Notes: generated from the sequence alone by a model not told the origin. 64,000 nucleotides of DNA from JAPHSX01 sp050298555 (GCA_050298555.1 JBNKUL010000033.1:79672-143671); one strand, 5' to 3'. Shown: positions 53,987-63,691, counted from the stretch's first letter. Program-made: numbers and translations.

Positions 53987-54787
53987 TTAGGCCGTCTTGT
54001 CCTTCTCGATCAGGGCGTAGGCCGAGTGATTGTGGATCGACTCAAAGTTCTCCGACTCTACCACATAGTAGGTGATGCGCTCGTCGTTATTGAGCTGCAC
54101 CGCCACGTCGCGCACCATGTCCTCGACGAACTTGGGGTTGTCGTAGGCGCGTTCGGTTACGTGCTTCTCGTCGGGGCGCTTGAGCAGGCCGAACAGTTCG
54201 CAGGAGGCCTGCTTCTCCACCAGGTCGATGATGTCCTCGATCCAGACGAAGGTGTTGGTGCGCACGGTAACGGTAACGTGGGAGCGCTGATTGTGGGCGC
54301 CGCGCTCGGAGATCTTCTTCGAGCAGGGGCAGAGGCTGGTGACCGGTACCACCACCTTGACCGCCAGGTCGGGCTTGCCTGCCTTTACCTCGCCAAGGAA
54401 GGTTACCTCGTAGTCCATCAGGCTCTGTACGCCGGACTCGGGGGCCTTTTTGTTGACGAAGTAGGGGAAGCTCATCTCGATGTGCCCCTCTTCGGCCTCC
54501 AGGCGTTGGGCCATCTCGCTCAGCATCTCCTTAAATGATTTGACCGAGATCTCGCGCTCGTGCTGGTTGAGGATCTCGACGAAGCGAGACATGTGAGTGC
54601 CCTTGAAGTTGTGGGGCAGATTCACGTACATGTTGAAGTTGGCGATAGTGTGCTGCTCGCCCTCGCTGCGGTCCATTACGCGGATCGGATGGCGAATGTC
54701 CTTAATACCGACCTTGTTGATGGCGATCTGTCGGGTATCTTCGCTGTTCTGTACGTCGGCGATTGGGGTGTCGCAGGGTTGACTCAT
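53987..54787 (-). CDS. folE2: GTP cyclohydrolase FolE2 (type IB)
   Basis: FolE2 forms dihydroneopterin triphosphate from GTP, feeding folate and queuosine synthesis, and unlike FolE works with metals other than zinc. The 266-residue protein has the family sequence SLCPCSKKISERGAHNQRSH with its conserved cysteine and histidine, and the start region INKVGIKDIRHPIRV. It lies five bases after queD, whose enzyme uses the same product. This is the end of the xseB-ispA-dxs-queD-folE2 operon. Confidence 0.95.
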   Translation of the reverse strand: MSQPCDTPIADVQNSEDTRQIAINKVGIKDIRHPIRVMDRSEGEQHTIANFNMYVNLPHNFKGTHMSRFVEILNQHEREISVKSFKEMLSEMAQRLEAEEGHIEMSFPYFVNKKAPESGVQSLMDYEVTFLGEVKAGKPDLAVKVVVPVTSLCPCSKKISERGAHNQRSHVTVTVRTNTFVWIEDIIDLVEKQASCELFGLLKRPDEKHVTERAYDNPKFVEDMVRDVAVQLNNDERITYYVVESENFESIHNHSAYALIEKDKTA

Positions 54788-54792
54788 ACTGC

Positions 54793-55173
54793 TTATTCCT
54801 CGGTATAGCGCACGCAGGCACGCTCGGTTTCCCAGATGGTAACGGCATGTACACTCACGCGCGGCTCGTTGATCTCTTCGCCCAGGCGGCGATAGATGTG
54901 GGCTGCGATGTTCTCCGCCGTCGGGTTGACGGTGTCGAAGGGGGCGATCTCGTTCAGGTAGCTGTGGTCCAGCTCGTCGGTGACCTTTTTGGTCGCCTGT
55001 TTCACCTTTTTGAAGTCGATGGCCATGCCCAGCTCGTCCAGCTCGCTGGCCTCTACCTCGACCTCCACCTTCCAGTTGTGGCCGTGCAGTTTTCTGCAGT
55101 CGCCTGGATAGCCGCGCAGGGAGTGGGCGGCGGCGAAATCGGAGACGACTTTAAGGGTATATCGGGCGGACAT
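54793..55173 (-). CDS. queD: 6-carboxy-tetrahydropterin synthase QueD
   Basis: A 126-residue enzyme of the PTPS family that converts dihydroneopterin triphosphate to carboxy-tetrahydropterin, an early step of queuosine synthesis. Zinc-binding His17, His30 and His32 (FAAAHSL, KLHGHNW) and catalytic Cys26 are present. Its partner folE2 is five bases downstream and dxs is 20 bases upstream. queE and queC are not in the window. Confidence 0.92.
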   Translation of the reverse strand: MSARYTLKVVSDFAAAHSLRGYPGDCRKLHGHNWKVEVEVEASELDELGMAIDFKKVKQATKKVTDELDHSYLNEIAPFDTVNPTAENIAAHIYRRLGEEINEPRVSVHAVTIWETERACVRYTEE

Positions 55174-55193
55174 GGGCGGTACTGGCTAAAAGG

Positions 55194-57089
55194 TTAAGGT
55201 GTTACGTCGTTGATTACGGTTTGCAGGGCCGAGCCCTGGCTCTTTTCATGAAAGGCGCGGATTATACCATCCTTGTCCAGGCCACACATGGCCAGGATCT
55301 CCTCGCGCCCGCCCTGCTCGACGAACTCGTCGGGCAGGCCCAAATGGTGGATGCGGGTGTTGACCCCATGTGCCGCCAGGCACTCGCTTACCGCGCTGCC
55401 GGCACCACCCATCACCACGTTGTCCTCCAGTGTGAGCAGCAGCTCGTGTTCGGCGGCCAGCTTGAGGATTAACGCCTCGTCCAGCGGCTTCACAAAACGC
55501 ATATTGGCCACCGTGGCATCCAGCTCCTCCGCTGCCTCCAGCGCCGGGGCGAGCAGGGCGCCGAAGGCGAGCAGGGCGACGCCCTTACCCTGGCGTCGCA
55601 GCTCGCCCATGCCGATGGGCAGGGGGGTCAGCTCACTGGCTATCTCTGCACCCGGACCGGTACCGCGCGGATAGCGCACCGCACTGGGACCGTCGTGGTG
55701 TTGGCCGGTGGTGAGCATGGCACGGCACTAGGCCTCATCGGCGGGGGCCATTACCACCATATTGGGGACGCAACGCAGGAAGCTCAAGTCGAACATGCCG
55801 GCGTGGGTGGGGCCGTCGGGACCGACGATGCCGCCGCGGTCGATGGCGAACAGTACCGGCAGGTTCTGCAGCGCTACATCGTGAATCAACTGATCGTAGG
55901 CGCGCTGCAGGAAGGAGGAGTAGATCGCGACTACCGGCTTCAGCCCCTCGCAGGCGAGTCCGGCGGCCAGGGTGACGGCGTGCTGTTCGGCGATGCCCAC
56001 ATCATAGTAGCGGTCCGGGAACTCCTCGGAGAAGCGCACCAGGCCTGAGCCCTCACGCATCGCCGGGGTGATGCCGATGAGGCGCTCGTCGCTGGCCGCC
56101 ATGTCGCACAGCCAGTCACTGAATACGGCGGTGTAGGTGGGGGTGGTGGGCTTGCTCGCCAGCGAGTCGCCGGTGTCCGGGTCGAAGCAGCTGACGCCGT
56201 GGAAGGCGCAGGGGTTCTCCTCGGCCGGGGTATAGCCCTTGCCCTTACGGGTGACGATGTGCAGAAATTGCGGCCCGCTCAGCGATTTGAGGTTGCGCAG
56301 CGTCTTCACCAGGGTGTCGATGTCGTGGCCGTCGATGGGGCCGATATAGTTGAAGCCCAGCTCCTCGAACAGGGTGCCGGGGATTACCATCCCCTTCACG
56401 TGTTCCTCGGCGCGGCGTGCCAGCTCCCACATAGTGGGCATAGTGCCCAGTACCTTCTTGCTCCCCTCGCGCATGGTGGAGTAGAGCTTGCCGGAGAGGA
56501 TGCGCGCCAGGTGGTTGGAGAGGCCGCCGACATTGGGCGAGATCGACATGTCGTTGTCGTTGAGGATCACCAGCAGGTTGGCGTCCAGGTCGCCGGCGTG
56601 GTTGAGTGCCTCGAAGGCCATGCCGGCGGTCATCGCACCGTCGCCGATGACGGCAATCGCCTTACGGTCGCGGCCCTCGCGCTGGTTGGCGATGGCCATG
56701 CCCAGGGCGGCGCTGATGGAGGTGCTGGAGTGGCCGGTGCCGAAGGTGTCGTAGGGGCTCTCCTCGCGCTTGGGGAAGCCGGCCAGGCCGTCTTTCTGGC
56801 GCAGGCTGGTCATGCGCTCACGTCGCCCGGTGAGGATCTTGTGGGGGTAGCTCTGGTGGCCCACGTCCCAGACGATGCGGTCTTCCGGGGTGTTGTAGAC
56901 GTAGTGCAGGGCGATGGTCAGCTCTACCGTGCCGAGCCCGGAGGAGAGGTGGCCGCCGGTGCGTCCTACCGAGGTGATCATGAATTCGCGCAGTTCCGCC
57001 GCCAGCTGGACAAGCTGCTCGGGGGAGAGCCGGCGCAGTTGAGCGGGGTCGTCAACCTGTTCCAGCAGTGGCAAATTCGTCTCGGACAT
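55194..57089 (-). pseudogene. dxs: 1-deoxy-D-xylulose-5-phosphate synthase, interrupted by amber codon
   Basis: Dxs joins pyruvate and glyceraldehyde-3-phosphate using thiamine diphosphate, starting the non-mevalonate isoprenoid pathway. The gene spans 632 codons, the normal size. Landmarks are VWDVGHQSYPHKILTGRRE, GDGAMTAGMAFEALNH (thiamine site) and PDRYYDVGIAEQHAVT. Codon 454 is TAG where related enzymes usually carry Glu (DE-x-E-CR), and the frame continues unbroken after it (CRAMLTTGQH). Reading could restart at an ATG three codons later (55718), but the break falls inside the pyrimidine-binding domain, not at a domain edge. A sequencing error, a genuine null allele, or readthrough are all possible. 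ispA, xseB and queD neighbours are intact. Confidence 0.85.
55728..55730 (-). other. dxs: In-frame TAG inside dxs
   Basis: The codon reads TAG on the minus strand between GCC and TGC. A single G-to-T change in GAG would make it. Other genes here (the SLC13 transporter, motY, parC) end in TAG, so TAG is an ordinary stop in this genome. Confidence 0.8.
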
Positions 57090-57174
57090 CAATCTATATA
57101 AATAAGTGAGAAAAGCCGCCTATGATGCGGCCATCGCCGGGTGGTTGCAAGCGGGAATATCGGTGGGGTGGGGC

Positions 57175-58065
57175 TTAATTACCGCGGTCGACGATATAGG
57201 CGGAGATCCAGCGCAGCGGCTCGGCCGCCTCGCCGAACTCCTGCAGGCTCTCCAGCGCGACCTGGTGCAGTGCCAGGGCCTTCTCTTTGGCCCCATCCAG
57301 CCCCAGCAGCGAGGTGTAGGTGGGTTTGTTGCGCGCCTCGTCCGAGCCCTGTGGCTTACCCAGGGTTTCGGTGTCGGCCTCGACGTCGAGGATGTCGTCG
57401 CGGATCTGGAAGGCGAGACCGATCGCCTCGGCGTAGCGGTCCAGAGCAGCGGCCTGTTCGCCGCTTAGCTGCTCGCAACCTAGCGCCCCCAGCCTGACTG
57501 CGGCGCGGATCAGGGCGCCGGTCTTGTGGCGGTGCATGGTCTGCAGCTGCTCCAGGCTAAGCTGTGTGCCCTCGGCGGCAATGTCGATGGCCTGGCTGCC
57601 GACCATGCCGCGATTGCCGCTCGCCTCTGCCAGCTCGCGCACCATGCGCAGACGCTGTTCGGCGGAAACACCGCTGTTTTCGTCGGCTGAGAGCACATCG
57701 AAGGCGAGGGTAAGCAGGCCATCGCCGGCGAGGATCGCCGTCGCCTCGTCGAAGGCGATGTGGCAGGTGGGGCGGCCGCGGCGTAGCTCGTCGTCGTCCA
57801 TCGCCGGCAGGTCGTCGTGCACCAGGGAGTAGGCGTGTACCAGTTCCACCGCACAGGCAGGGGCGTCGAGGCGTGAGGGCTCGACGCCCAGTGCGGCGCC
57901 GGTGGCGTAGACCAGCACCGGGCGCACCCGTTTGCCGCCGCCCAGCACGGCGTAACGCATTGCCGCATGCAGCTTTTCCGGCTGGGTGTTCTCGTCGGGC
58001 AGGCAGCGCAGCAGTGCGTTGTCCACCTGCTCGCGGTAGTCGTTCAGCAGCTGTTTGAGGGACAT
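57175..58065 (-). CDS. ispA: Farnesyl diphosphate synthase IspA
   Basis: IspA makes geranyl and farnesyl diphosphate from IPP and DMAPP. The 296-residue protein carries the first aspartate-rich motif VHDDLPAMDDDELRRG (near residue 84) and the second QIRDDILD (near 225). The frame extends to 58335 in antisense-like GC-rich sequence, but ATG at 58065 (MSLKQLLNDYREQV) gives the family length and starts two bases after the xseB stop. dxs lies 85 bases downstream in the same direction. Confidence 0.95.
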   Translation of the reverse strand: MSLKQLLNDYREQVDNALLRCLPDENTQPEKLHAAMRYAVLGGGKRVRPVLVYATGAALGVEPSRLDAPACAVELVHAYSLVHDDLPAMDDDELRRGRPTCHIAFDEATAILAGDGLLTLAFDVLSADENSGVSAEQRLRMVRELAEASGNRGMVGSQAIDIAAEGTQLSLEQLQTMHRHKTGALIRAAVRLGALGCEQLSGEQAAALDRYAEAIGLAFQIRDDILDVEADTETLGKPQGSDEARNKPTYTSLLGLDGAKEKALALHQVALESLQEFGEAAEPLRWISAYIVDRGN

Positions 58066-58067
58066 CT

Positions 58068-58322
58068 TCAGGATTCGTCGTCGGCGGCGAAGGGGGAGAG
58101 TTCGGCGTCGGCGCTCCTTTGCAGCAGGATCTCCACCTTCTGCTCGGCTTCCTGCAGCGCCTTCTGGCAGTGGCGCGTCAGCTCGACACCACGCTCGAAC
58201 TCCTTGAGCGACTGCTCCAGGGTCAGGTCGCCCTGCTCCATCCGGCCTACCAGTTGCTCCAGCTCCTCGAGCGACTTCTCGAAGTCGAAGGGGGTCTGCC
58301 CTGCCGCTGCCTTTTTCGCCAC
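58068..58322 (-). CDS. xseB: Exodeoxyribonuclease VII small subunit
   Basis: XseB is the small subunit of exonuclease VII, a single-strand DNA exonuclease. The 84-residue helical protein has the family core FDFEKSLEELEQLVGRMEQG and LEQSLKEFERGVELTRHCQ. It starts with GTG. Its place before ispA and dxs is the usual gammaproteobacterial order. xseA is elsewhere. Confidence 0.93.
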   Translation of the reverse strand: MAKKAAAGQTPFDFEKSLEELEQLVGRMEQGDLTLEQSLKEFERGVELTRHCQKALQEAEQKVEILLQRSADAELSPFAADDES

Positions 58323-58402
58323 GTCTACTCTCCACAGAAAATCGGCGCCTAAATTAACCCAGCAGGGAAATGGGGGTCAAATCCTGACTACTATGGTGAT
58401 GA

Positions 58403-59290
58403 ATGAAGCTGTGGTATGGTCGGGTAAAAATGATAATGGATCAGGGGTTGATCGTTGTGTGGCGTAGAGTCGTTTTCCTAATTTTGCTGTTGCCATCATT
58501 GGGCCATGCGAACGGCCTGAAGTTCTCCTATGGCCTGGAGAACTTTCGCTGGGAGGAGTTTGATATCGGCAATGGCGGCAGTTCGCTGTTGACGGAGACG
58601 GGTTGGCGTCATGTGCTGCAAGTTAACTCAGCAGGCGCCGCAAGCTCCTTCTGGGACTATGATTTTACGCTTCGCGGTTATCTGGGGCAGGTCGACTATG
58701 ACGGACGTACCCAGGACGGTGTGCCCGTTACCTCCGATACCGACTACCTTGGTAGCAATCTGGAGCTTGCCTTCCTCCGCTACATCAGCGGTGATCGCTC
58801 CAGCCGGTGGGGAAGTCAGTGGCTGCTGGAGCTTGGTTTGGGCTACGACGGCTGGCGCCGGGAGCTGCTCGGTGGCACTGACGCCACGGGACGTTCAACG
58901 GTGGGTTATACCGAGGACTACAGGATTAGCTATAGCCGCCTTGGGGCGGTTTATCGAAATGGCGGCGGCTGGCAGTTCCGGGGCGGGATGAAATATCCAT
59001 TCAACAGTCGGGAAATGGTGAGATTTAGCGACTTCGGTTATGACGACCCCGAGCTGGAGCCGAAGGGCGAGCTTAGCTATTACGCCGCACTGGCCTACCA
59101 GGTAACCCCCGCACTTTCCCTGGACTTGAGCTACGACAGTTACCGCTTTGGCCAGTCAGACTGGCGCTTCCTCACGGTAAACGGTGTCAGTGTGGATGAC
59201 GGGGACGGGATATGCGGCAATGCCGAGTGCGTGGCGCAACCGGAAAGTCACCAGGATACGGTCACCCTGACGCTCAACCTGCACTTCTGA
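58403..59290 (+). CDS. Predicted outer-membrane beta-barrel protein
   Basis: A 295-residue protein with a signal peptide (hydrophobic FLILLLPSLGHANG) and alternating beta-strand sequence throughout. It ends in TLTLNLHF, with a terminal Phe, the usual outer-membrane assembly signal recognised by the BAM complex. Strands contain many Tyr, Trp and Gly. The start is unsure: ATG at 58403 gives a long leader, and ATGs at 58430 and 58436 would give a typical signal peptide. I do not recognise a specific family; a porin-like or adhesin role is possible. Confidence 0.8.
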   Translation: MKLWYGRVKMIMDQGLIVVWRRVVFLILLLPSLGHANGLKFSYGLENFRWEEFDIGNGGSSLLTETGWRHVLQVNSAGAASSFWDYDFTLRGYLGQVDYDGRTQDGVPVTSDTDYLGSNLELAFLRYISGDRSSRWGSQWLLELGLGYDGWRRELLGGTDATGRSTVGYTEDYRISYSRLGAVYRNGGGWQFRGGMKYPFNSREMVRFSDFGYDDPELEPKGELSYYAALAYQVTPALSLDLSYDSYRFGQSDWRFLTVNGVSVDDGDGICGNAECVAQPESHQDTVTLTLNLHF

Positions 59291-59333
59291 TTCAACCTAC
59301 ATTGAAGCCTCACAAGCATGGTATGATGCCCGC

Positions 59334-60707
59334 ATGTTTTCCTGGCTAAAGAATCCCTGGAAGAGACGCGCCGAGGCCCCCGCCATTCGGGGGAATAAAC
59401 CCACCACCGCGCGTATCATCCCCCGCTCCGAACACGGTATCTCCCGCTCCAGCATCAGTGAGCAGGCGCTCAAGGTGCTCTACCGCCTCAGTAAGGCCGG
59501 TTACGAGGCCTATCTGGTAGGCGGCGGGGTGCGCGACCTGCTGCTGGGGCGAGAACCCAAAGACTTCGATGTGGTCACCGACGCCAGCCCGGAGGAGGTG
59601 AAGCGGCTGTTCCGCAACTGCCGTCTCATCGGCCGCCGTTTCCGTCTGGCCCATGTCTTCTTCGGTCGCGAGATCATCGAGGTGGCCACCTTCCGCGGCC
59701 TGGCCGAAGAGAGTGGCAACAACGACAAGGCGGTGAGCGAGAACGGCATCGTGTTGCGTGACAACGTCTACGGCACCATGGAGGAGGACGCCTGGCGCCG
59801 TGACTTCACCGTCAATGCCCTCTACTACAACATCAAGGACTTCTCCGTCGTCGATTACACCGGTGGCATGGCCGATATCGAGGCGGGCCGCCTGCGCATC
59901 ATCGGCGACCCGGCCCAGCGCTTTCGCGAGGACCCGGTGCGCATGCTGCGTGCGGTACGCTTTGCCGCCAAGCTCGGTTTCCGTATCGACCCGCAGAGCG
60001 AGAAGGCGATCCGCGAGCTGGGCTACCTGCTGGAGGAGGTCGCCTCGGCACGCCTCTATGACGAGAGCCTGAAGCTGCTGCTGGCCGGCAGCGGCGTCGC
60101 CACCTACGAATTGCTGCGCCACTACCACCTCTTCGGCCAGCTCTTCCCCGAGACCGAGATGGCACTGAGCGAGGAGGAGAACCACTTCCCCCACACCCTG
60201 CTGCTGCACGCGCTGGAGAATACCGATGCGCGCATTGCCCAGGACAGGCCGGTGACCCCCGCCTTCCTCTACGCCGCCCTGCTGTGGGAGCCGGTGCGGC
60301 GCGAGGCGGAGCTGTTCGCCCGCAAGCGGATGCCCGCGATACAGGCGATGCAGCTGGCCGGCGATGCGGTGATTGCCCGCCAGGTGAAGCGGGTAGGGCT
60401 GCCCAAGCGTTTTAGCCTGCAGTCACGTGAGATCTGGGAGTGGCAGCAGCGCCTGGCGAACAATAGTGGTGGTCGCGCCTTCCGCCTGCTGGAGCAGAAG
60501 CGTTTTCGTGCCGCCTACGACTTCCTGCTGCTGCGTGCCCGCAGCGGCGAGGAGGTGGAAGAACTGGCCGATTGGTGGACCCGGTTCCAGGACGCCAACG
60601 ACTCGCAACGCCAGGCGATGGTTCGTGCCAATAGCAAGGGCGGCGGCGGCAACAAGCGGCGTCGTCGCCGTCCGCGCAAGCGCCCGGCCAACCCCCGCAA
60701 CCCATAA
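59334..60707 (+). CDS. pcnB: Poly(A) polymerase I
   Basis: PcnB adds poly(A) tails to RNA, promoting decay. The 457-residue protein has the nucleotidyltransferase signature GGGVRDLLLGREPKDFDVVT with the catalytic DxD, then the RRDFTVNALYYNI element. The C-terminus is basic (NKRRRRRPRKRP), as in E. coli, for RNA binding. folK follows three bases after it, a common pair. Confidence 0.96.
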   Translation: MFSWLKNPWKRRAEAPAIRGNKPTTARIIPRSEHGISRSSISEQALKVLYRLSKAGYEAYLVGGGVRDLLLGREPKDFDVVTDASPEEVKRLFRNCRLIGRRFRLAHVFFGREIIEVATFRGLAEESGNNDKAVSENGIVLRDNVYGTMEEDAWRRDFTVNALYYNIKDFSVVDYTGGMADIEAGRLRIIGDPAQRFREDPVRMLRAVRFAAKLGFRIDPQSEKAIRELGYLLEEVASARLYDESLKLLLAGSGVATYELLRHYHLFGQLFPETEMALSEEENHFPHTLLLHALENTDARIAQDRPVTPAFLYAALLWEPVRREAELFARKRMPAIQAMQLAGDAVIARQVKRVGLPKRFSLQSREIWEWQQRLANNSGGRAFRLLEQKRFRAAYDFLLLRARSGEEVEELADWWTRFQDANDSQRQAMVRANSKGGGGNKRRRRRPRKRPANPRNP

Positions 60708-60710
60708 GCG

Positions 60711-61223
60711 ATGCCGACTCCCCCCTCCTATGTCCGCGCCTACATCGGGCTCGGCAGTAACCTCGACTCGCCGCTACGTCAGGTAAAACAGGCGATCGCC
60801 GAGCTGGCACAGCTGTCGCGCTCGCGCCTTTGTGCCGTCTCACGACTCTACCGCAGTCGCCCCATGGGCCCGGCGGACCAGCCCGACTACATCAACGCGG
60901 TGGCCGCTGTCGACACACGCCTGGAGCCGCTTGAGCTGCTGGACGCCCTGCAGGCCATCGAGCAGGTGCACAGGAGAGTACGCAAAGATCACTGGGGACC
61001 GCGTACCCTCGACCTCGACCTGCTGCTCTACGGTGAGTGCGTGATTGAGGAGCCACGCCTTATCGTTCCCCACTACGGGATGCAGGAGCGCAGCTTCGTG
61101 CTACGGCCGTTGCAAGATATCGCCCCGGCCCTGGTACTGCCTGACGGAACTGCCCTGCAGAGGCTGTGTGATGGGCTGGCGGACGATGGTATCGAGCCGC
61201 TGGTGAAGGGGACGCGGACCTGA
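60711..61223 (+). CDS. folK: HPPK (6-hydroxymethyl-7,8-dihydropterin pyrophosphokinase)
   Basis: FolK transfers pyrophosphate from ATP to 6-hydroxymethyl-dihydropterin in folate synthesis. The 170-residue protein has YIGLGSNLDSP at the start and the HPPK signature DHWGPRTLDLDLLLYG near residue 105. It forms the usual pcnB-folK pair and precedes the deoxynucleoside kinase. Confidence 0.95.
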   Translation: MPTPPSYVRAYIGLGSNLDSPLRQVKQAIAELAQLSRSRLCAVSRLYRSRPMGPADQPDYINAVAAVDTRLEPLELLDALQAIEQVHRRVRKDHWGPRTLDLDLLLYGECVIEEPRLIVPHYGMQERSFVLRPLQDIAPALVLPDGTALQRLCDGLADDGIEPLVKGTRT

Positions 61224-61280
61224 GCCCGTGGTATCCTTCGCGCAGAAACCAAGCCATAGATAATCGTTGCGGAATCGAGT

Positions 61281-61925
61281 GTGAGTGACCCCCGTTTCAT
61301 CGTCGTCGAAGGCCCCATCGGGGTCGGTAAGACCACCCTGGCGCACCGCCTGGCCGAGACCTTCGGCAGCGAGCTGCTACTGGAGGGGGCGGAGGATAAT
61401 CCCTTTCTCGAGCGCTACTACGAAGACCCGCGCAGCGGTGCCCTGGCGACGCAGATGTTCTTCCTGTTCCAGCGCGCCCGGCAGATGCAGGAGTTGCGTC
61501 AGGGGGACATGTTCGAGCCGGTGCGGGTGTCCGACTTCATGCTGGAGAAGGACCGCCTGTTCGCCGAGATGACCCTGGACAGCGACGAGCTGCAGCTCTA
61601 CGAGCAGGCCTATGCGCTGCTTACCATGGACGCGCCGCGCCCCGACCTGGTGATCTACCTGCAGGCACCGGTGGAGGTGCTGTTGCAGCGCATCGCCAAG
61701 CGCGGGCGGCGCGGTGAGGAGCATATTGACGACGAATACCTGCAACGGGTGAATGATGGCTATTCGCGCTTTTTCTACGATTACAATGCCACGCCGCTGC
61801 TCATCGTCAACGCCGCTGAGATTGACCTCGCCTCCAGTGACGAGGACTATATCGTGCTGCTGGAGCAGATCCGCGAGGTGAAGCGCGGTCGCCACTATTT
61901 CAACCCTGTCCCTTCGATGCTGTGA
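61281..61925 (+). CDS. Deoxynucleoside kinase
   Basis: A 214-residue kinase of the deoxyadenosine/deoxycytidine/thymidine kinase family. The P-loop is EGPIGVGKTTLAHRLAE near residue 10, followed by the ENPFLE-like segment EDNPFLERYY. A catalytic Glu-Arg region (LEKDRLFAEM) and the LID arginines (RIAKRGRRGEEHI) follow. It starts with GTG. This gene occurs between folK and panB in many gammaproteobacteria. Nucleoside preference is unknown. Confidence 0.9.
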   Translation: MSDPRFIVVEGPIGVGKTTLAHRLAETFGSELLLEGAEDNPFLERYYEDPRSGALATQMFFLFQRARQMQELRQGDMFEPVRVSDFMLEKDRLFAEMTLDSDELQLYEQAYALLTMDAPRPDLVIYLQAPVEVLLQRIAKRGRRGEEHIDDEYLQRVNDGYSRFFYDYNATPLLIVNAAEIDLASSDEDYIVLLEQIREVKRGRHYFNPVPSML

Positions 61926-61935
61926 GGATGATGCT

Positions 61936-62733
61936 ATGTCATCGATTACCGTCTCCACCCTGCAACAGATGAAGCAACGCGGCGAGAAGTTCGCCGTGCT
62001 TACCGCCTACGATGCCAGTTTCGCCCAGCTCATCGATGAGGCCGGGGTGGAGGTGCTGCTGGTCGGCGACTCCCTCGGTATGGTGGTGCAGGGACGCGAC
62101 AGCACCATCCCCGTGAGCATGGATGAGATGGTCTACCACACCACCCTGGTCGCCCGCGGCGCGAACAACGCCCTGGTGGTGGCTGACCTGCCCTTTATGA
62201 GTTATGCCACCACCGAGCAGGCGTTGGTCAACGCCGCCCGCCTGATGAAAGAGGGGGGGGCGCAAATGGTCAAGCTGGAGGGGGGCGAGTTGCGGCTTGA
62301 GGCGGTGCGTGCCCTTGCCGAGAATGGGGTACCGGTCTGTGCCCACCTGGGTCTGTTGCCGCAGTCGGTACACAAGCTGGGCGGCTACCGCATCCAGGGA
62401 CGCGAAGAGGCGGCGGCCGAGCAGATGCTGGCCGATGCCGAGGCGTTGCAGCAGGCGGGTGCCGACCTGCTGGTGCTGGAGTGCGTGCCGCGACAGCTGG
62501 CCCGCCAGATCAGCGAATCGCTCACCATCCCGGTGATAGGTATCGGTGCCGGTGCCGACACCGACGGCCAGGTGCTGGTGCTCTACGACATGCTGGGCAT
62601 CACCCCGGGCAAGCGCCCCAGCTTCTCCCACGACTTCCTGGCCGGTGCCGGCACGGTGCGTGCAGCGCTTGAGGCCTTCGCCTCCCAGGTGAAGGCGGGT
62701 ACCTTCCCCGGTGAGCAACACGGCTTCGACTGA
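61936..62733 (+). CDS. panB: Ketopantoate hydroxymethyltransferase PanB
   Basis: PanB makes ketopantoate from 2-ketoisovalerate and methylene-tetrahydrofolate, the first pantothenate step. The 265-residue barrel has VLLVGDSLGMVVQGRDST, EGGAQMVKLEGG and the catalytic GIGAGADTDGQVLVLYDMLG. It starts ten bases after the kinase gene and its stop lies four bases before panC. Confidence 0.97.
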   Translation: MSSITVSTLQQMKQRGEKFAVLTAYDASFAQLIDEAGVEVLLVGDSLGMVVQGRDSTIPVSMDEMVYHTTLVARGANNALVVADLPFMSYATTEQALVNAARLMKEGGAQMVKLEGGELRLEAVRALAENGVPVCAHLGLLPQSVHKLGGYRIQGREEAAAEQMLADAEALQQAGADLLVLECVPRQLARQISESLTIPVIGIGAGADTDGQVLVLYDMLGITPGKRPSFSHDFLAGAGTVRAALEAFASQVKAGTFPGEQHGFD

Positions 62734-62737
62734 TCCC

Positions 62738-63589
62738 ATGCAGATTGTTACGACTATCGCCGAACTGCGCCGCGCGCGCCGCGACTGGCTGCTGGCCGGT
62801 GAACGGGTCGCCTTCGTCCCCACCATGGGCAACCTGCACGCCGGTCATATCAAGCTGGTCACCGAGGCGAAGCAGCGTGCCGAGCGGGTGGTGGTGAGTA
62901 TCTTCGTCAATCCGCTACAGTTCGGTGCCAATGAGGACCTCGACGCCTACCCCCACACCCCGGAACAGGACCAGGCCAGGCTGCGCGAGGCGGGTGCCGA
63001 CCTGCTCTTCATGCCGGGCGAGGCGGAGATCTATCCCGAGGGGCGCGAGGGGGTGAGCTTCGTCGAGGTGCCGGGGATCTCGGATCTGCTCTGCGGTGCC
63101 AGCCGTCCCGGCCACTTTCGCGGTGTCGCCACGGTGGTGAGCAAGCTGTTCAACATGGTGCAGCCGGAGGTCGCCCTGTTCGGCGAGAAGGACTTCCAGC
63201 AGCTCACGGTGCTGCGGCGCATGACCCACGACCTCAATTTCCCCATAGAGATTGTCGGTATTGCGACCGAACGCGAGGAAGACGGCCTGGCGATGAGTTC
63301 GCGTAATGGTTATCTCACCGCGGAGGAGCGCCACATCGCCCCCTGGTTGCACCGTACCCTCACTAGTGTGGCCGACGCCCTGCATTCCGGGCGCCGGGAC
63401 TACCTTGCCATCGAGGCGCAGGCCATCGCCGCGTTGCTGGCTGAGGGCTTCCGGCCCGACTATGTGAGCATTCGCCGTAGTACCGACCTGCGCGAGCCGG
63501 ATGAGTCCGACAGAGAGCTGGTGGTGCTGGCCGCGGCCTATCTGGGCAAGGCAAGGCTAATTGATAACTTGTTGATTACGCTGGATTAA
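62738..63589 (+). CDS. panC: Pantothenate synthetase PanC
   Basis: PanC joins pantoate and beta-alanine with ATP to make pantothenate. The 283-residue protein has the nucleotidyl-transferase HIGH-type motif VPTMGNLHAGHIKLV near residue 28, FVNPLQFG, and FGEKDFQQL with LAMSSRNGYL later. The ATG at 62738 gives the family start; upstream codons overlap panB. Confidence 0.97.
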   Translation: MQIVTTIAELRRARRDWLLAGERVAFVPTMGNLHAGHIKLVTEAKQRAERVVVSIFVNPLQFGANEDLDAYPHTPEQDQARLREAGADLLFMPGEAEIYPEGREGVSFVEVPGISDLLCGASRPGHFRGVATVVSKLFNMVQPEVALFGEKDFQQLTVLRRMTHDLNFPIEIVGIATEREEDGLAMSSRNGYLTAEERHIAPWLHRTLTSVADALHSGRRDYLAIEAQAIAALLAEGFRPDYVSIRRSTDLREPDESDRELVVLAAAYLGKARLIDNLLITLD

Positions 63590-63691
63590 GGGCGCCTGCC
63601 TACAGCCCGTCATCTTCACTCCAGGCATTGAATCCACGGCCCCAAGGCCGCATAATTAGCAGTTCGCTAATACCGAGGAAGTCTCTCTCCA

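Noticed and set aside
55728..55730. TAG read as pyrrolysine or another amino acid
   Set aside because: Other genes in the window end with TAG, and Dxs has no known unusual residue here; related enzymes have Glu.
55194..57089. dxs broken by a frameshift
   Set aside because: The N- and C-terminal parts lie in the same frame (their start positions differ by a multiple of three). Only the single TAG separates them.
57175..58335. ispA extended upstream to 58335
   Set aside because: The extra 90 residues overlap xseB in another frame and are Arg/Gly/Ala-rich antisense-like sequence; the family starts at 58065.
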